In this document: in pieces, positions 48,608 through 58,067 of the stretch
Position numbering within the stretch: position 1 is the stretch's first letter
How the letters are laid out: every line of letters begins with the position of its first letter
DNA from: Isoperla grammatica
Lineage: Eukaryota; Arthropoda; Insecta; Plecoptera; Perlodidae
Direction: 5' to 3'
DNA: 64,000 bases
NCBI GenBank assembly: GCA_945910005.1
Contig: CAMDTW010000004.1
Coordinates: 1-64,000, forward strand
The notes under the pieces: generated by a model
What the model was told of the DNA's origin: nothing
Databases searched by the model: none
Seen by the model: only the letters and a program-made list of their open reading frames with translations
Program-made: the position numbers and the translations under genes

Positions 48608-49690
48608 CTAATCGTCTTCGTCAAAGTACAAATCCATTTCTTGGTAATCGTCAACTTTACTGAGCTCATCTACTTTTTCTTCGGCATCATCATCGCCAGC
48701 ATCATCATTATTGGTGTTCTCACTCAGCAGACCTACAAATACTTGTGGCATAATGCAACCCTCAGTTCACGTATACTCAAGACATTAGAATTAGGTCCAG
48801 GGATATCTGGTTTAGCTTCCATTGCCCGATTCCAAACAAGTGACTAATTAGCTCGTTTTATGGGCTGTCCTAAAGACGACTTACAAGGAGATGAGAGGCT
48901 GAAGTCTGAGCCGTTGTAGTTTGGCGCAATTTACAGATGAAGTACACTTTTTAAGATGGTATATCGAAGTTATTTACGTTAAATGGTTTGTCTAATGATG
49001 CTAATATATCAAACACACAAATTTGTCTAGTGTTTCATACTGTTCCTCATCGATGTTCCCAAAGACGTAAACGCACCCAGATATTATGTGGTTTTCAAGA
49101 ACCTTCAGTGGAGCCAGTTTCCCTCGGCGAGCAATTAATGCGCTTGTACTATAACACCCACTGAATGCATGGAAAGCAGGAAGAGCATTAGACATTTCCA
49201 CCCCAATTATATTTCCCACTTGATTTACGTCAACTAGTCTTCGTTTGTTCCCAGAACCTATATAAAATAAAATAAAATTATTGACTGTGGTCGTGGACAT
49301 CACCAAAAGTAAAAATTCACACCTGTGTCCGGACTTCTGATAACGAGAACACGTGGTTGTTCAGAAATGTTTAGAGCATACTGACAATGCAGCAAGTTTT
49401 TTGTATTGACTTCTTCTTCTGTTTACTGTAGATCGTCCACGGGGTTTGTAATGCCTGGGCGGCCACCTACACTAGTCATTACAGTGCACGTGTCTTCACA
49501 TACCACAAAACAATCGTCTATGCAATAGTTGGTTTGGTCTGCAAATAGCTCACTTCTCCACTGCGATAAGATTGATTGTACTATTTGTATTTTGTTAGAA
49601 TTTTAAAGAAATTATTTCCAAACTCGATGAAGTTCGTCATTCACCCAGTTATTAAATACTTCTTTGCTTGATCTCTTCTCATTCTTACAG
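48608..49690 (-). pseudogene. Decayed gene of an unnamed transposon-associated family (EEADT/RSPDT type)
   Basis: Read from 49690 downward, frames with frameshifts and stops give ILSQWRSELFADQT (about 49570), CEDTCTVMTSVGGRP, a degenerate EEADT-like EEEVNTKNLLHCQYA (about 49400), VLVIRSPDTG (49350-49321), GNKRRLVDVNQVGNIIG, ALPAFHAFSGCYSTSA (about 49185-49140), RRGKLAPLKVLENH, ending the main open frame at 49001. Further down, LGQPIKRAN, a stop, then LVWNRAMEAKPDIPGP (about 48840-48800), and a very acidic tail to a stop at 48608-48610. I have seen the same succession in many uncharacterised invertebrate proteins scattered like mobile elements; I know no function. The pattern alone makes this a real, broken gene. 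Confidence 0.65.
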
Positions 49691-50659
49691 CATTTTTATC
49701 GAATCACGGCTTGTATAGGCAGGGTAAATTTGGCATTTTAATTGTTATTGAGGCCTAGCTGTTTTGATAAATTTAAAGATTTACACGAAACAGGCTATAA
49801 TTCACATTATAAATTGCTGTATTTCCTTGACAAGTGTCAAGTGGAGTCCGCGATCTCTTCAGGACATCGGCTAATACTATGCTATTACATCACATTTGGT
49901 TTTGGATAAATGTTAAATAGAATACAGTAATTGCTTTTATCAACTCAAATGAACTTTGTACAGTAATGTAAATGTGTTTATTCTACGGAATAACAATATT
50001 TATAAATTTTACTCAGCTTTCACTTAAAGTCGATAGATGAAGTGAACTACCCATTCAATACAACAACTAAACTATTCAAATTAAATGGACATGAAAAAAT
50101 ACTTTTTTTATTCTGAATTATGAATTTCAAGAATTATTACATGTGAGTAGCATTTAATACTGAACGTCTTGAAATTATATATTTTTTTTTATTAATAAAG
50201 TATTTTTATAGTTTCTAATTTGAGTAGATTTGAGGTAAAATTGACACACCAGCGCAAATATCTCGAAAACGGATTGCGTTCGATCATCGTTTTCAAACGT
50301 ATTCATGTTAGTTATGAAGTTATCTACATTTAGGACGAAAATTTGTTACAATATATTACTTTTTGAAGGTGCTACGCGAAGTTATACGATTGAAAGTGTA
50401 GGTTTTTGTTCAGTTACAATGTACAACATAGGGAATTCCAACGCATTTCAACACTCAATAAATAAAAAACTAATAGCGGTAGGTGCATATTTTTTTCTAC
50501 AATATTCACAAGCTTAATCTCAACTTGCAGTACATACAATTTGAATGATTTATATTACATGTGCAGTTATCATCGATCGACTTTAAGTAATGTTCAGAAC
50601 AAAATGTGTGTGTATTTGGAGGAATGCCACCATAAGTGGTATCGGCACATTGTTGATTT
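49691..50659. other. LTIR-2 interior, 5' of the decayed gene
   Basis: About 970 bp, AT-rich. Short frames such as 50305-50517 are unconvincing. Any N-terminal exon of the decayed gene is not recognised. Confidence 0.35.
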
Positions 50660-51250
50660 TGGACAACCCTGTTCATACTAATACCAACATATAAATATTG
50701 ATTGTTCGTACATAGTATATGAAGTTTGGTAGTGCAAAAATGATTATCTTTAGGGATTACCCACAAAAAAAAAAAAAATACAATTATATTTATATTTATG
50801 ATGATGGACACCCCTACAATTTAAACGCCCCAGATACCAACAAGCAATCAAGGAAACAATGTAAAATCATAGGTGTTTCTTTAAGAAAGCAAGTAGCCAC
50901 ATTAGTTGCAGGTGCCACTTTACGGATTAACCATAGTGAATGGTATATCTAAAGTAGAGTCAATAGAACTATAATTGTTGGACCACCCTTAATTATTGAC
51001 GTTAGTTTATTCAATTATTAGTAAGGGGAAATATGTGTATTGATTTTTGCAATTTCAACAGACATAATTTCCAGAAACGTGACCAAACTTTGAAATCTTA
51101 TTAGTAAAATTACCTCAACTTTGGACATCCCTGGAGGCCAAACGCCCCAGCTGTCACGTGGCAAACAAGTGTATTATTGTTCCTCGTTTTTTTCTCTACA
51201 AAACTGCTATTCTGAAAATTTGCGCCAGGGGGGGAGGGGGGGTTATATGC
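50660..51250 (-). repeat. LTIR-2 right inverted arm (inner part)
   Basis: Carries four inverted copies of the GGGGTGTCC-type motif (near 50670, 50808, 50985, 51128) and the outer block matching the left arm (51080-51240). The arm is continued beyond PIF-3 at 51955-51970. Confidence 0.65.
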
Positions 51251-51257
51251 CACCTAA

Positions 51258-51954
51258 AGCCGGATCTACACTTGGGCGACATGGTCGTGCGACACTGTTG
51301 CGCGACGATGTCGCATGGCCATGTCACCCAAGTGTAGACAGAATGTCGTGCGACATAAGAAGTCGTGCGACACATGTTTCAAGTTTCCAAAAGTTGTCGG
51401 TAAAGATCAAAGGAATGTGGCTCGACAAGGCCGGGGTCGGTTTAAATAAAACCTCCAATGAATGGTAGGAATCACCACTAGCCATACACCTTAGAGTTAT
51501 TCCTAATCGTTCTTTTATTGGTATTGCTTCTTTAAATCTGGTATCATTTTTAGCGATTTTTGGACCTATCATAGTAAGTAATTCTTGAAAATCACTACTA
51601 GATATGCGAAAAAAGTTTTTAAAGCCACCATTGCAGCGATATTCTACGTCCAAAGGATCGGAATCATCGCACACAAGATCAGCCATTAAGTCAGTGCCGC
51701 TATATCTTGTCCTGCTTTTGAGAGTTGGACGTATCCAAAACCTCCGCGGACGGTGTTGTCTTCTGGCCCCTAATATTACCGAGGCCGCAGCGATAATTAG
51801 TACGTCTTCTTCGTCCCACATCTTGAGTGTCACTGGCAACAACTTCTCGGCTGACACGGGTAGTGTAGACAGGGACTTGTCGAACGACACTATCGTGCGA
51901 CTGTCGTCGGGCGACAGTGTCGTGCGACCATGTCGCCCAAGTGTAGATCCGGCT
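51258..51954 (-). mobile_element. PIF/Harbinger deletion derivative (PIF-3)
   Basis: The inverted termini AGCCGGATCTACACTTGGGC (51258-) and its complement (ending 51954) continue for about 30 bp, and TAA flanks both sides (51255-51257 and 51955-51957). Internally it keeps the first part of a Harbinger transposase on the minus strand, then joins the terminal region. At 697 bp it is far shorter than an autonomous element, so it is an internal deletion product. It sits within the right arm of LTIR-2. Confidence 0.88.
51324..51890 (-). pseudogene. PIF/Harbinger transposase, N-terminal fragment
   Basis: The minus-strand frame reads RRFWIRPTLKSRTRYSGTDL near residues 49-68, then FFRISSSDFQELLTMIGPKI and RFKEAIPIKERLGITLRC followed by MASGDSYHSLEVLFKPTPA. 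This is the N-terminal and helix-turn-helix part of HARBI1-like transposases (RFWVRPxxxxR, FRMSxxxFxxLL, AIPVxxRLAxTLRFLATGxSYxSLxxxFRxSxSTIS). The catalytic DDE part is missing because of the deletion; residual frame to 51324 is terminal sequence. It cannot be active but may have been moved by a complete relative. Confidence 0.85.
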
Positions 51955-52021
51955 TAACGGACTATAGCAATAAGGATCCAAGTGCATCGGCGACATTGTT
52001 GAATTATTATTGAGTGGGTTT

Positions 52022-52468
52022 GATTAATGCCAGGGTATTGGGTCAATACACAAGTATATTACGTATTGAATAGTAAATAAAATGTTTTCGAAAATAACAT
52101 TTGGTAACGTTACACATTGGAAAGATGGCGCCTAGTTCGTTATTGATAAACTCATAAACACAGGAATTACAACAAGGAAAAACAGAAAATCTGAAAAATT
52201 GCATGAAACAGTTACCTATTTTATTTTCAAGAGCAAAATCTATCTACAATAACTAAATAATTGTGATACATTTTGAAGTCTCATTTTGTTTTATTTTTAA
52301 TTTTATATTTTATGTAGTGTTCATTATCTATTATTATTTTTTTGTTTTCAGCTTGTGTTCTAATTTGTGACTTTTCTTGACCAAATGAAATTTTCGAAAA
52401 AAAATGTATTTTCTATTTTTCAATGCCTAATATACTTGTATATTGCACCCAATACCCTGGCATTAATC
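52022..52468. mobile_element. MITE with about 55-bp inverted termini
   Basis: GATTAATGCCAGGGTATTGG at 52022 is exactly inverted at 52449-52468, and similarity continues inward over about 55 bp with a few mismatches (shared TACAAGTATATTA words). The 447-bp interior has no ORF. A target duplication is not obvious, so the superfamily is open. Confidence 0.75.
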
Positions 52469-54079
52469 CAACTTAGATTTTATAATCTAGGTTGTAATCT
52501 CCTTGTATCCAACCTCGCGGCCTGGCCCCTGGTCCTAGAGTCCAGGCTGACTTCACCCCCGTATTCCCGAGGTCGAGGTTGGGGTGGGCCAATGACGTAG
52601 CTGGCGAGGGAGGAAGTCAGTGGTCGTTAGACCGTCAACCTTATAGGAAGTGTTTGTGCGTGTTTGTAAACTTGTCTTTTAACTTTGGAGTAAATTAAAT
52701 CATATATCTATCACATATCTAATTGTCATAAACAGTAAATAAAACATGTGTACTAAATATCAAATATATTTCATTATAATTAAAGGAATCATCACTAGGT
52801 GTATGCAAAACTGATTATATCTCAGAATGCTAATATGACACCTGGATCCATATTGATTAACGTGGTCCAAGAGATATCTCTTTTGTATTTTGACTTCCAG
52901 AAGAATACAACTTACAAGCAAAATGTGTTAACAAAATACACATTTAAATGTAAACGTTATTCACTAGGACGAACTTTTTAGACTAACAATGCTTTTCACC
53001 TAACGAGCGCAAGTATTTGCATTTCGGGGAAACTATTATAGTCTGAAGATGGTACAACATTTCGGTTGTTATAAACAGATGTTATGTTGTTAAAGTTGTT
53101 AATGAAAAGGAATTAAATTTAATACATTTGCGACATTTAAAAAAATATGTTTGATTGAGTTTGTCTATATAGGGTCGCCCAAAGTAAACTAAAATAAATG
53201 TTACCGTATTTATCGAGCATAATGAAATCTTACGGGGGGGGGGGGGGGGAGGCTCAACACTGAAAATCTGTTAAAAATCGATTGTTAAGCGCGTTCGGAA
53301 GTAGTTTTGATGTTTGTAGTCGACTAATTGGTCTCAGGCCCGGTATTTCAATGTCCAGTTAAAGTAGCAAGTAAATTTAACTCCAGGTACTCCCACTTTG
53401 GTGTATTTCCACTGTCAGTTAGCTTAACTGGCAGGTAATTTGGATCCTATCTGACAAGTAAACTAACTGATAGGTCGAGTACCTGTTAAGCGATAACTGA
53501 CAGTTACTGTTACAGTTACTGTACGAGGACAACCTTCAATCCATAATCATACAAATATAACCTAACATTTTAGAAAATAAGAAAGTGAAGTGGTGCAGAA
53601 ATGGACGGTCGACAGTCTACGCTATTTCGCAGTTCAACGACATTTCATCGTTCACCCATTGGTTGACTGCCTGCAATAAGCTGCAACTTTAATCTGTTTG
53701 ACGTCGTACGGAAACGTTTGCTTTCAGCGTGGAGGAAATACACTCACTATAAAAAACTGCGTCTAGATGCAATAAAAATTGCACGTCTAAAGAGCGCTAT
53801 TGACAAGTTTGAGTTAAAGTTTTGCTTTGTTTTTGGCACAAAGCACTATGCAAAGTATTTGCTCTGTCAAACTATCTTCAGAATTCCAAAATGTCTTCTT
53901 ACTGCAAGTAGCTTAATAAAGCAGGCGAGGCCGAACTATCAGCAATGCGCTCTAATGATGCGTTCATTGGCATTATTGAAGGAGAATAGGGGCTCGCAGA
54001 CTCGAGTGAATCAACAACGAGCTATGTTCAAAAGAGGGTGTATAAAACGCGACGATTTCGTGTTGAGCTTGCCGAAGAT
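52469..54079. other. Unassigned region, possibly including the 5' part of hAT-C
   Basis: Contains a poly-G run at 53234-53249 and a stretch (53341-53540) where TAACTGRCAG and related words recur in both orientations. The 146-codon frame at 53718-54158 is not recognised. The 5' end of the hAT-C element should lie here, but no matching CAGTGGCG terminus was found. Confidence 0.35.
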
Positions 54080-54436
54080 TTCCCCACTGTATCCTCAAAA
54101 GACCATTTCAGAAGTCAGCTTTTCTTCAAAGTTATTAATATTTTCACCACGCAGCTGAAGATCTCTTTGAAGATCTCCATATGATTGCTTCAAATTTTTA
54201 CTGTTTAGAACTATCAAATTTTTCTGATGAAAGAAATATTCTGGCTCTCCAAGATTTGGCATTTTTTTTTTTACCAAAATTATAATTCTCTTTTCCTTAT
54301 TGGTGATGAATACTTCTCATTCCGTGCCTTGTACTGTAATAATTCATTGAAGCTCACGACATGAAAAGTGTATATCCAAATTTGTTCACCGTGTATCAAA
54401 TTTATCTTTCTTGACCGGTAAGCAGTGCGACGGCAG
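54080..54436 (+). pseudogene. hAT-C transposase, region leading into the dimerisation domain
   Basis: Plus-strand frames give FRSQLFFKVINIFTTQL (54106-54160) and DLFEDLHMIASNFYCLE, then, in one frame, YPNLFTVYQIYLS, a stop, and PVSSATAD at 54377-54436. In hAT transposases the sequence '(Y/F)PNxFxAxxIxLTIPVSSATAER-SFS' opens the conserved dimerisation core. The match therefore ends exactly where the 35-bp array begins. The stop replaces the usual Ile before PV. Upstream portions are too decayed to follow with confidence. Confidence 0.6.
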
Positions 54437-54856
54437 ACTCAAGCAGTGCGACGGCTGAGAGGTATCAGCTGACTCAAGCAGTGCGACGGCTGAGAGGTAT
54501 CAGCTGACTCAAGCAGTGCGACGGCTGAGAGGTATCAGCTGACTCAAGCAGTGCGACGGCTGAGAGGTATCAGCTGACTCAAGCAGTGCGACGGCTGAGA
54601 GGTATCAGCTGACTCAAGCAGTGCGACGGCTGAGAGGTATCAGCTGACTCAAGCAGTGCGACGGCTGAGAGGTATCAGCTGACTCAAGCAGTGCGACGGC
54701 TGAGAGGTATCAGCTGACTCAAGCAGTGCGACGGCTGAGAGGTATCAGCTGACTCAAGCAGTGCGACGGCTGAGAGGTATCAGCTGACTCAAGCAGTGCG
54801 ACGGCTGAGAGGTATCAGCTGACTCAAGCAGTGCGACGGCTGAGAGGTATCAGCTG
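54437..54856 (+). repeat. 35-bp tandem array A (12 copies)
   Basis: Twelve virtually identical 35-bp units starting ACTCAAGCAGTGCGACGGCT. A degenerate thirteenth copy precedes them (54419-54436). In one frame each unit reads SSATAERYQLT, the hAT dimerisation motif of the surrounding gene; as 35 is not a multiple of three, the frame rotates from unit to unit. Array B (57427-57636) is the continuation after an inserted LINE. Confidence 0.95.
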
Positions 54857-54859
54857 ACT

Positions 54860-55693
54860 GATGAAAATCTTTCATTCATACCTCACCTGACTCAGAATAG
54901 GAAAAAGATAACAAATGTTTTCGCAACAATTAAACGAATCGCGAGGAAGGATTGGGGTTTGAATAGTAAAACTATGAGTAGATTGTACGACGCGGCTGCC
55001 ATACCCATTATAACCTACGGGGCCTCAGCCTGGTTACCGAAAATAGAACAAGTTCGATTCAAGAGGACCTTGCGCTCATTGCAAAGAGGGCTTTTGTTGC
55101 TGACGAACAGAGCATGCAGAACGGTCTTAACCGAGGCCCTTATGGTGATATCTAACAAACTACCCGTGGAATATGAAGTCCTTATTGCGGGTATGAGATA
55201 TTGGATAAAGAAGAATAAAACACGAGAGGTTCTCCAGATAAGGAACAACGTTACCTTGTTGATGGGCCGAGAGAGGAAGGTATTTATCAGAAGCGAGCTA
55301 AGAAGGATAACAGAGGATTGCTGGGACAAGTGGCAGGGGGAATGGGGATCGGCGACAAATGGCAGAAATTGTTACAACTTTATTCCGGACGTCAGAGAAA
55401 GACGGAATTGGACTTGGTTTAGCCCTGGGTTGGTCACCACGTACAGTTTGACTGGACATGGGCCGATTAGGGAAAATCTTGCTAGGTTGGGCCTAGAGAT
55501 GGAAGACAAATGTAGATGCGGGGAAACTGAGAGCATATGGCACATTTTAATAATATGTGAGGGATACTCGGATCTACGAAATAAATACTTAGCGGAAGAA
55601 CTGGCTAAAATAGAAGAAGATATTGATCTGAGGTACTTGGTGGAAAACGAGGAGGTCTATCATAAGTTAGAAAACTTTTCCAAGGAATTATAG
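54860..55693 (+). pseudogene. R1-type LINE ORF2, C-terminal end
   Basis: The stop-free frame covers the end of the reverse transcriptase thumb and the C-terminal region: KITNVFATIKRIARKDWGL, AAAIPIITYGASAWLPK (RT thumb), LTEALMVISNKLPVEYEV, CWDKWQGEWGSATNGRNCYN, LTGHGPIRENLARLGL and the zinc-binding CRCGETESIWHILIIC (CXCX7-8HX4C type). This order is that of R1/LOA/Jockey-type ORF2 proteins; TGHG and the Cys/His motif are most like R1. The catalytic RT core and the apurinic endonuclease are missing through 5' truncation, so the fragment is non-functional although unbroken. Confidence 0.82.
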
Positions 55694-57426
55694 AACCGCA
55701 GGGAGGAAGAGAGGCAGATGGAAATACTGGAGGCAGAAGATGAGGTTGGAGGATACATGGATATGTCGTGGAAAAGGCGGAGTGGACGAAACTCAGGATG
55801 GTTGGAGGAAATCCAGTGAAAGATGGGAGCTCAAGAAAAGATCAAGTACAACGAAAGAAACTGGATGGAAGTTGTTTAAGGACATCGTTATCAAACGTTA
55901 AGGAGAAGTCAACGTATAGAAGAATGAAGAGATAAACAAGAAAACCATGCCTATAATGCTTATAGGCAAGGTGCCTCAAAAGTATAAAGAGCTTAGGGGT
56001 CAACCCTTGGACTTGAACTTGAAGATAAGGAAACACAAATATTGAAGAAGATGTTAAGCCGACGTAAGAGTTGCTAACACTCATAGAAGATGAAGACGAA
56101 GAAGAAGCTAGACACGAAGATGGATGGAGGACTACAACGTCAAGGAGACCAAGCAATCAGCGTTTAGTAGCTACGTTACGGAAACCAAGCAGAAAAGAAG
56201 ATCTGGAAATCGAGGAATACAACTATAGAAGAGTCGCAAGAGTTTGCAAGAGTCGTCACTATACAAGAGGAAGAAGATGAAGAAGAGGATGTCGGTAACG
56301 GATTCGGATACAGGACAACAACGTTAAGGAGCCCAAGTAAACAATATCAAGAAACCAATTATGATAAGGAACCAAATACAGAAGAGAAGAACCGAAGAAG
56401 AAGGAACACAACAATAAAAAAGAAGTTAACTGGTGCAATGAGCTGTTACCCAAAGAAGAAGAAGATAAAGAAGAAGCAAGACAGGAAAATGGATGGACGA
56501 CAACTACGCCAACGAGACCAAGTACTCTACGTCAAGAAAGCATCCACAACAAGGAACATAAACTAACGAGTAGAACCAAAGAAGAAGAAACACAACAGCA
56601 ATAGAAGAAGAAAATGATGTAAGAAGAGTTGCCACCCTACGAAGAAGTAGACGAAGAAAAAACAAGGCATGGAAAAGAAAATTGATGAACGACAACTACG
56701 CCCAGAAGATCAAGCAAATCACGTCAAGAAAATAAGCAAATAACACAACAATAGAAGAAGATGTCAGCCGATGCAAGAGTCGTTACTACTCAAAATTCAA
56801 AAAGAAGAGGATGAAGAAGAAGTACGATACTACGATGGATAGATGACTACAACGCCACAGAGACAAAGTTAACAACACCGAGAAACAACGCTACGGAAAC
56901 AAAACCGAAAAGAAGATCTAAAGAAGAGGATATCCAACTATAGAAGAAGAGGCAAGCCAACATAAGAGTCGTCATCATCCAAAGAGGAAGATGAAGATGA
57001 AGAAGAAGAGGCTTGAAACGGAGTTGAAGGTATGACAACAATGTCAAAGATCAAGCAAACAAGGCCAAGTGAGCAATGAAAAGGAAAATACAGAAGAGCA
57101 GAACAACGTCAGAGGACACACGACTTTTGAGGAAGAGTAAAGCCGGTGTAAGAAGCCAGGAAACAAGAGATAGGAAAGTAGTCCAAATTTGTGGGCATCC
57201 TTGCTCAAATAAGTAGTAAATGTAACAAAATGATGTATGTTTGATAATTGTACTAACATAAATATTATATGTAAATTGAAATTAACTCAAGTAATTGTAT
57301 TGTAAACTAAGAAATTTGTAAGAGTCATGTAAAAATGTAATAAGGATAGGCACGCATATGCGCGAAAGCGTGGGTGGCGTGGCAATGTACAAAGATCTAT
57401 TGAATAATAAAAAATAAAAAAAATTT
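55694..57426 (+). repeat. LINE 3' region with about 180-bp degenerate repeats
   Basis: GAAGAAGATGAAGAAGA-type purine blocks followed by GACAACAACG/GACTACAACG and AARGAGACCAAG-like words recur near 56085, 56268, 56450, 56637, 56800 and 56983, i.e. roughly every 180 bp. The copies are divergent. Frames through them are charged and not recognisable. Confidence 0.55.
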
Positions 57427-57636
57427 ACTCAAGCAGTGCGACGGCTGAGAGGTATCAGCTGACTCAAGCAGTGCGACGGCTGAGAGGTATCAGCTGACTC
57501 AAGCAGTGCGACGGCTGAGAGGTATCAGCTGACTCAAGCAGTGCGACGGCTGAGAGGTATCAGCTGACTCAAGCAGTGCGACGGCTGAGAGGTATCAGCT
57601 GACTCAAGCAGTGCGACGGCTGAGAGGTATCAGCTG
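57427..57636 (+). repeat. 35-bp tandem array B (6 copies)
   Basis: Six units identical to those of array A, in the same orientation. The last unit passes without a gap into hAT-C coding sequence (ACTGAAGACAATAAAACG). Confidence 0.95.
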
Positions 57637-57857
57637 ACTGAAGACAATAAAACGTACACACGGTCACCATGTCACAAGGTCATTCATCCAATTTGTCGTT
57701 GCTAAATATTGAGAGAAGCCTGGTCGAGTCACTTGATTTCGAAAACGTTATAACGAACTTAGCAAAAATGAAACTAAGAAGAAAATTACTCCTGCTCAAA
57801 GAACGAACTACGAACGCACTCAAAGCAGACATTTCTCAGAGCTGCAATGAACGGTGA
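57637..57857 (+). pseudogene. hAT-C transposase, end of the dimerisation domain
   Basis: Continuing in frame from the last array unit the sequence reads ERYQLTEDNKTYTRS, then, after a one-base shift, MSQGHSSNLSLLNIERSLVE and SLDFENVITNLAKMK, ending at a stop at 57855-57857. In the family this is 'ERSFSxLKxIKTYLRSTMSQxRLSxLALLSIExxLxxxLDFxxxI'. It completes the domain interrupted at 54436. The right hAT terminus is 195 bp further on (58052-58067), the expected distance for a 3' untranslated region. Confidence 0.75.
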
Positions 57858-58067
57858 GAATTAGCTTTACGGACTTCAACATTAAATCGAGAGCTGTATA
57901 AATGTGTTTTATAATACGTTGTCAAATGTCATATTTTGTAAAAATCTATCCGCCTATTGTATCACCAAAATAAAATTTGTAAAGTGTAGGAAACTGGTTA
58001 ATTTATGAGTCGGCGCCCCCTGAAAAGGTTCTGCCCCACCTATACCCGAAACCTGGATACGCCACTG

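Larger units (their letters stand above)
47450..51970 (-). mobile_element. Unclassified long-TIR element (LTIR-2) with spaced subterminal motifs
   Basis: The region 47450-47650 is the inverse of 51080-51250 plus 51955-51970: shared blocks include TAGTCCRTTAGGTG, CCCTGGCGCAAATTTTCA, TTTGCCACGTGACAGCTGGG and GCGTTTGGCCTCCAGG. The right arm is split by PIF-3 (51258-51954). The motif GGGGTGTCCA or a one-base variant recurs in the left arm near 47616, 47756, 47906, 48047 and 48181, and inverted in the right arm near 51128, 50985, 50808 and 50670, mostly about 140 bp apart. Between the arms lies a decayed minus-strand gene (48608-49690). Exact ends and target duplication are not resolved, so the superfamily is open. 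Confidence 0.65.
54860..57426 (+). mobile_element. 5'-truncated R1-type LINE inserted in the 35-bp array
   Basis: Coding sequence is open from the very junction (54860) to 55693 and is followed by a 1.7-kb purine-rich 3' region with a terminal AT-rich tail (57400-57426). The array unit ends on both sides with ACT (54857-54859 and 57427-57429), consistent with a short target duplication inside a unit. The element is truncated inside its ORF2. Confidence 0.8.
54080..58067 (+). mobile_element. hAT-C DNA transposon remnant, 3' part, split by satellite and LINE
   Basis: The right terminus CCTGGATACGCCACTG (58052-58067) is a classic hAT end. The C-terminal transposase region lies upstream in two parts (54080-54436 and 57637-57857) separated by a 35-bp tandem array in which an R1-type LINE is inserted. 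The left terminus is unresolved, so the stated start is only where coding becomes recognisable. Confidence 0.65.

Noticed and set aside
53718..54158. 146-codon ORF as a host gene
   Set aside because: No recognisable motif. Its end overlaps sequence that reads better in another frame as hAT-C transposase.
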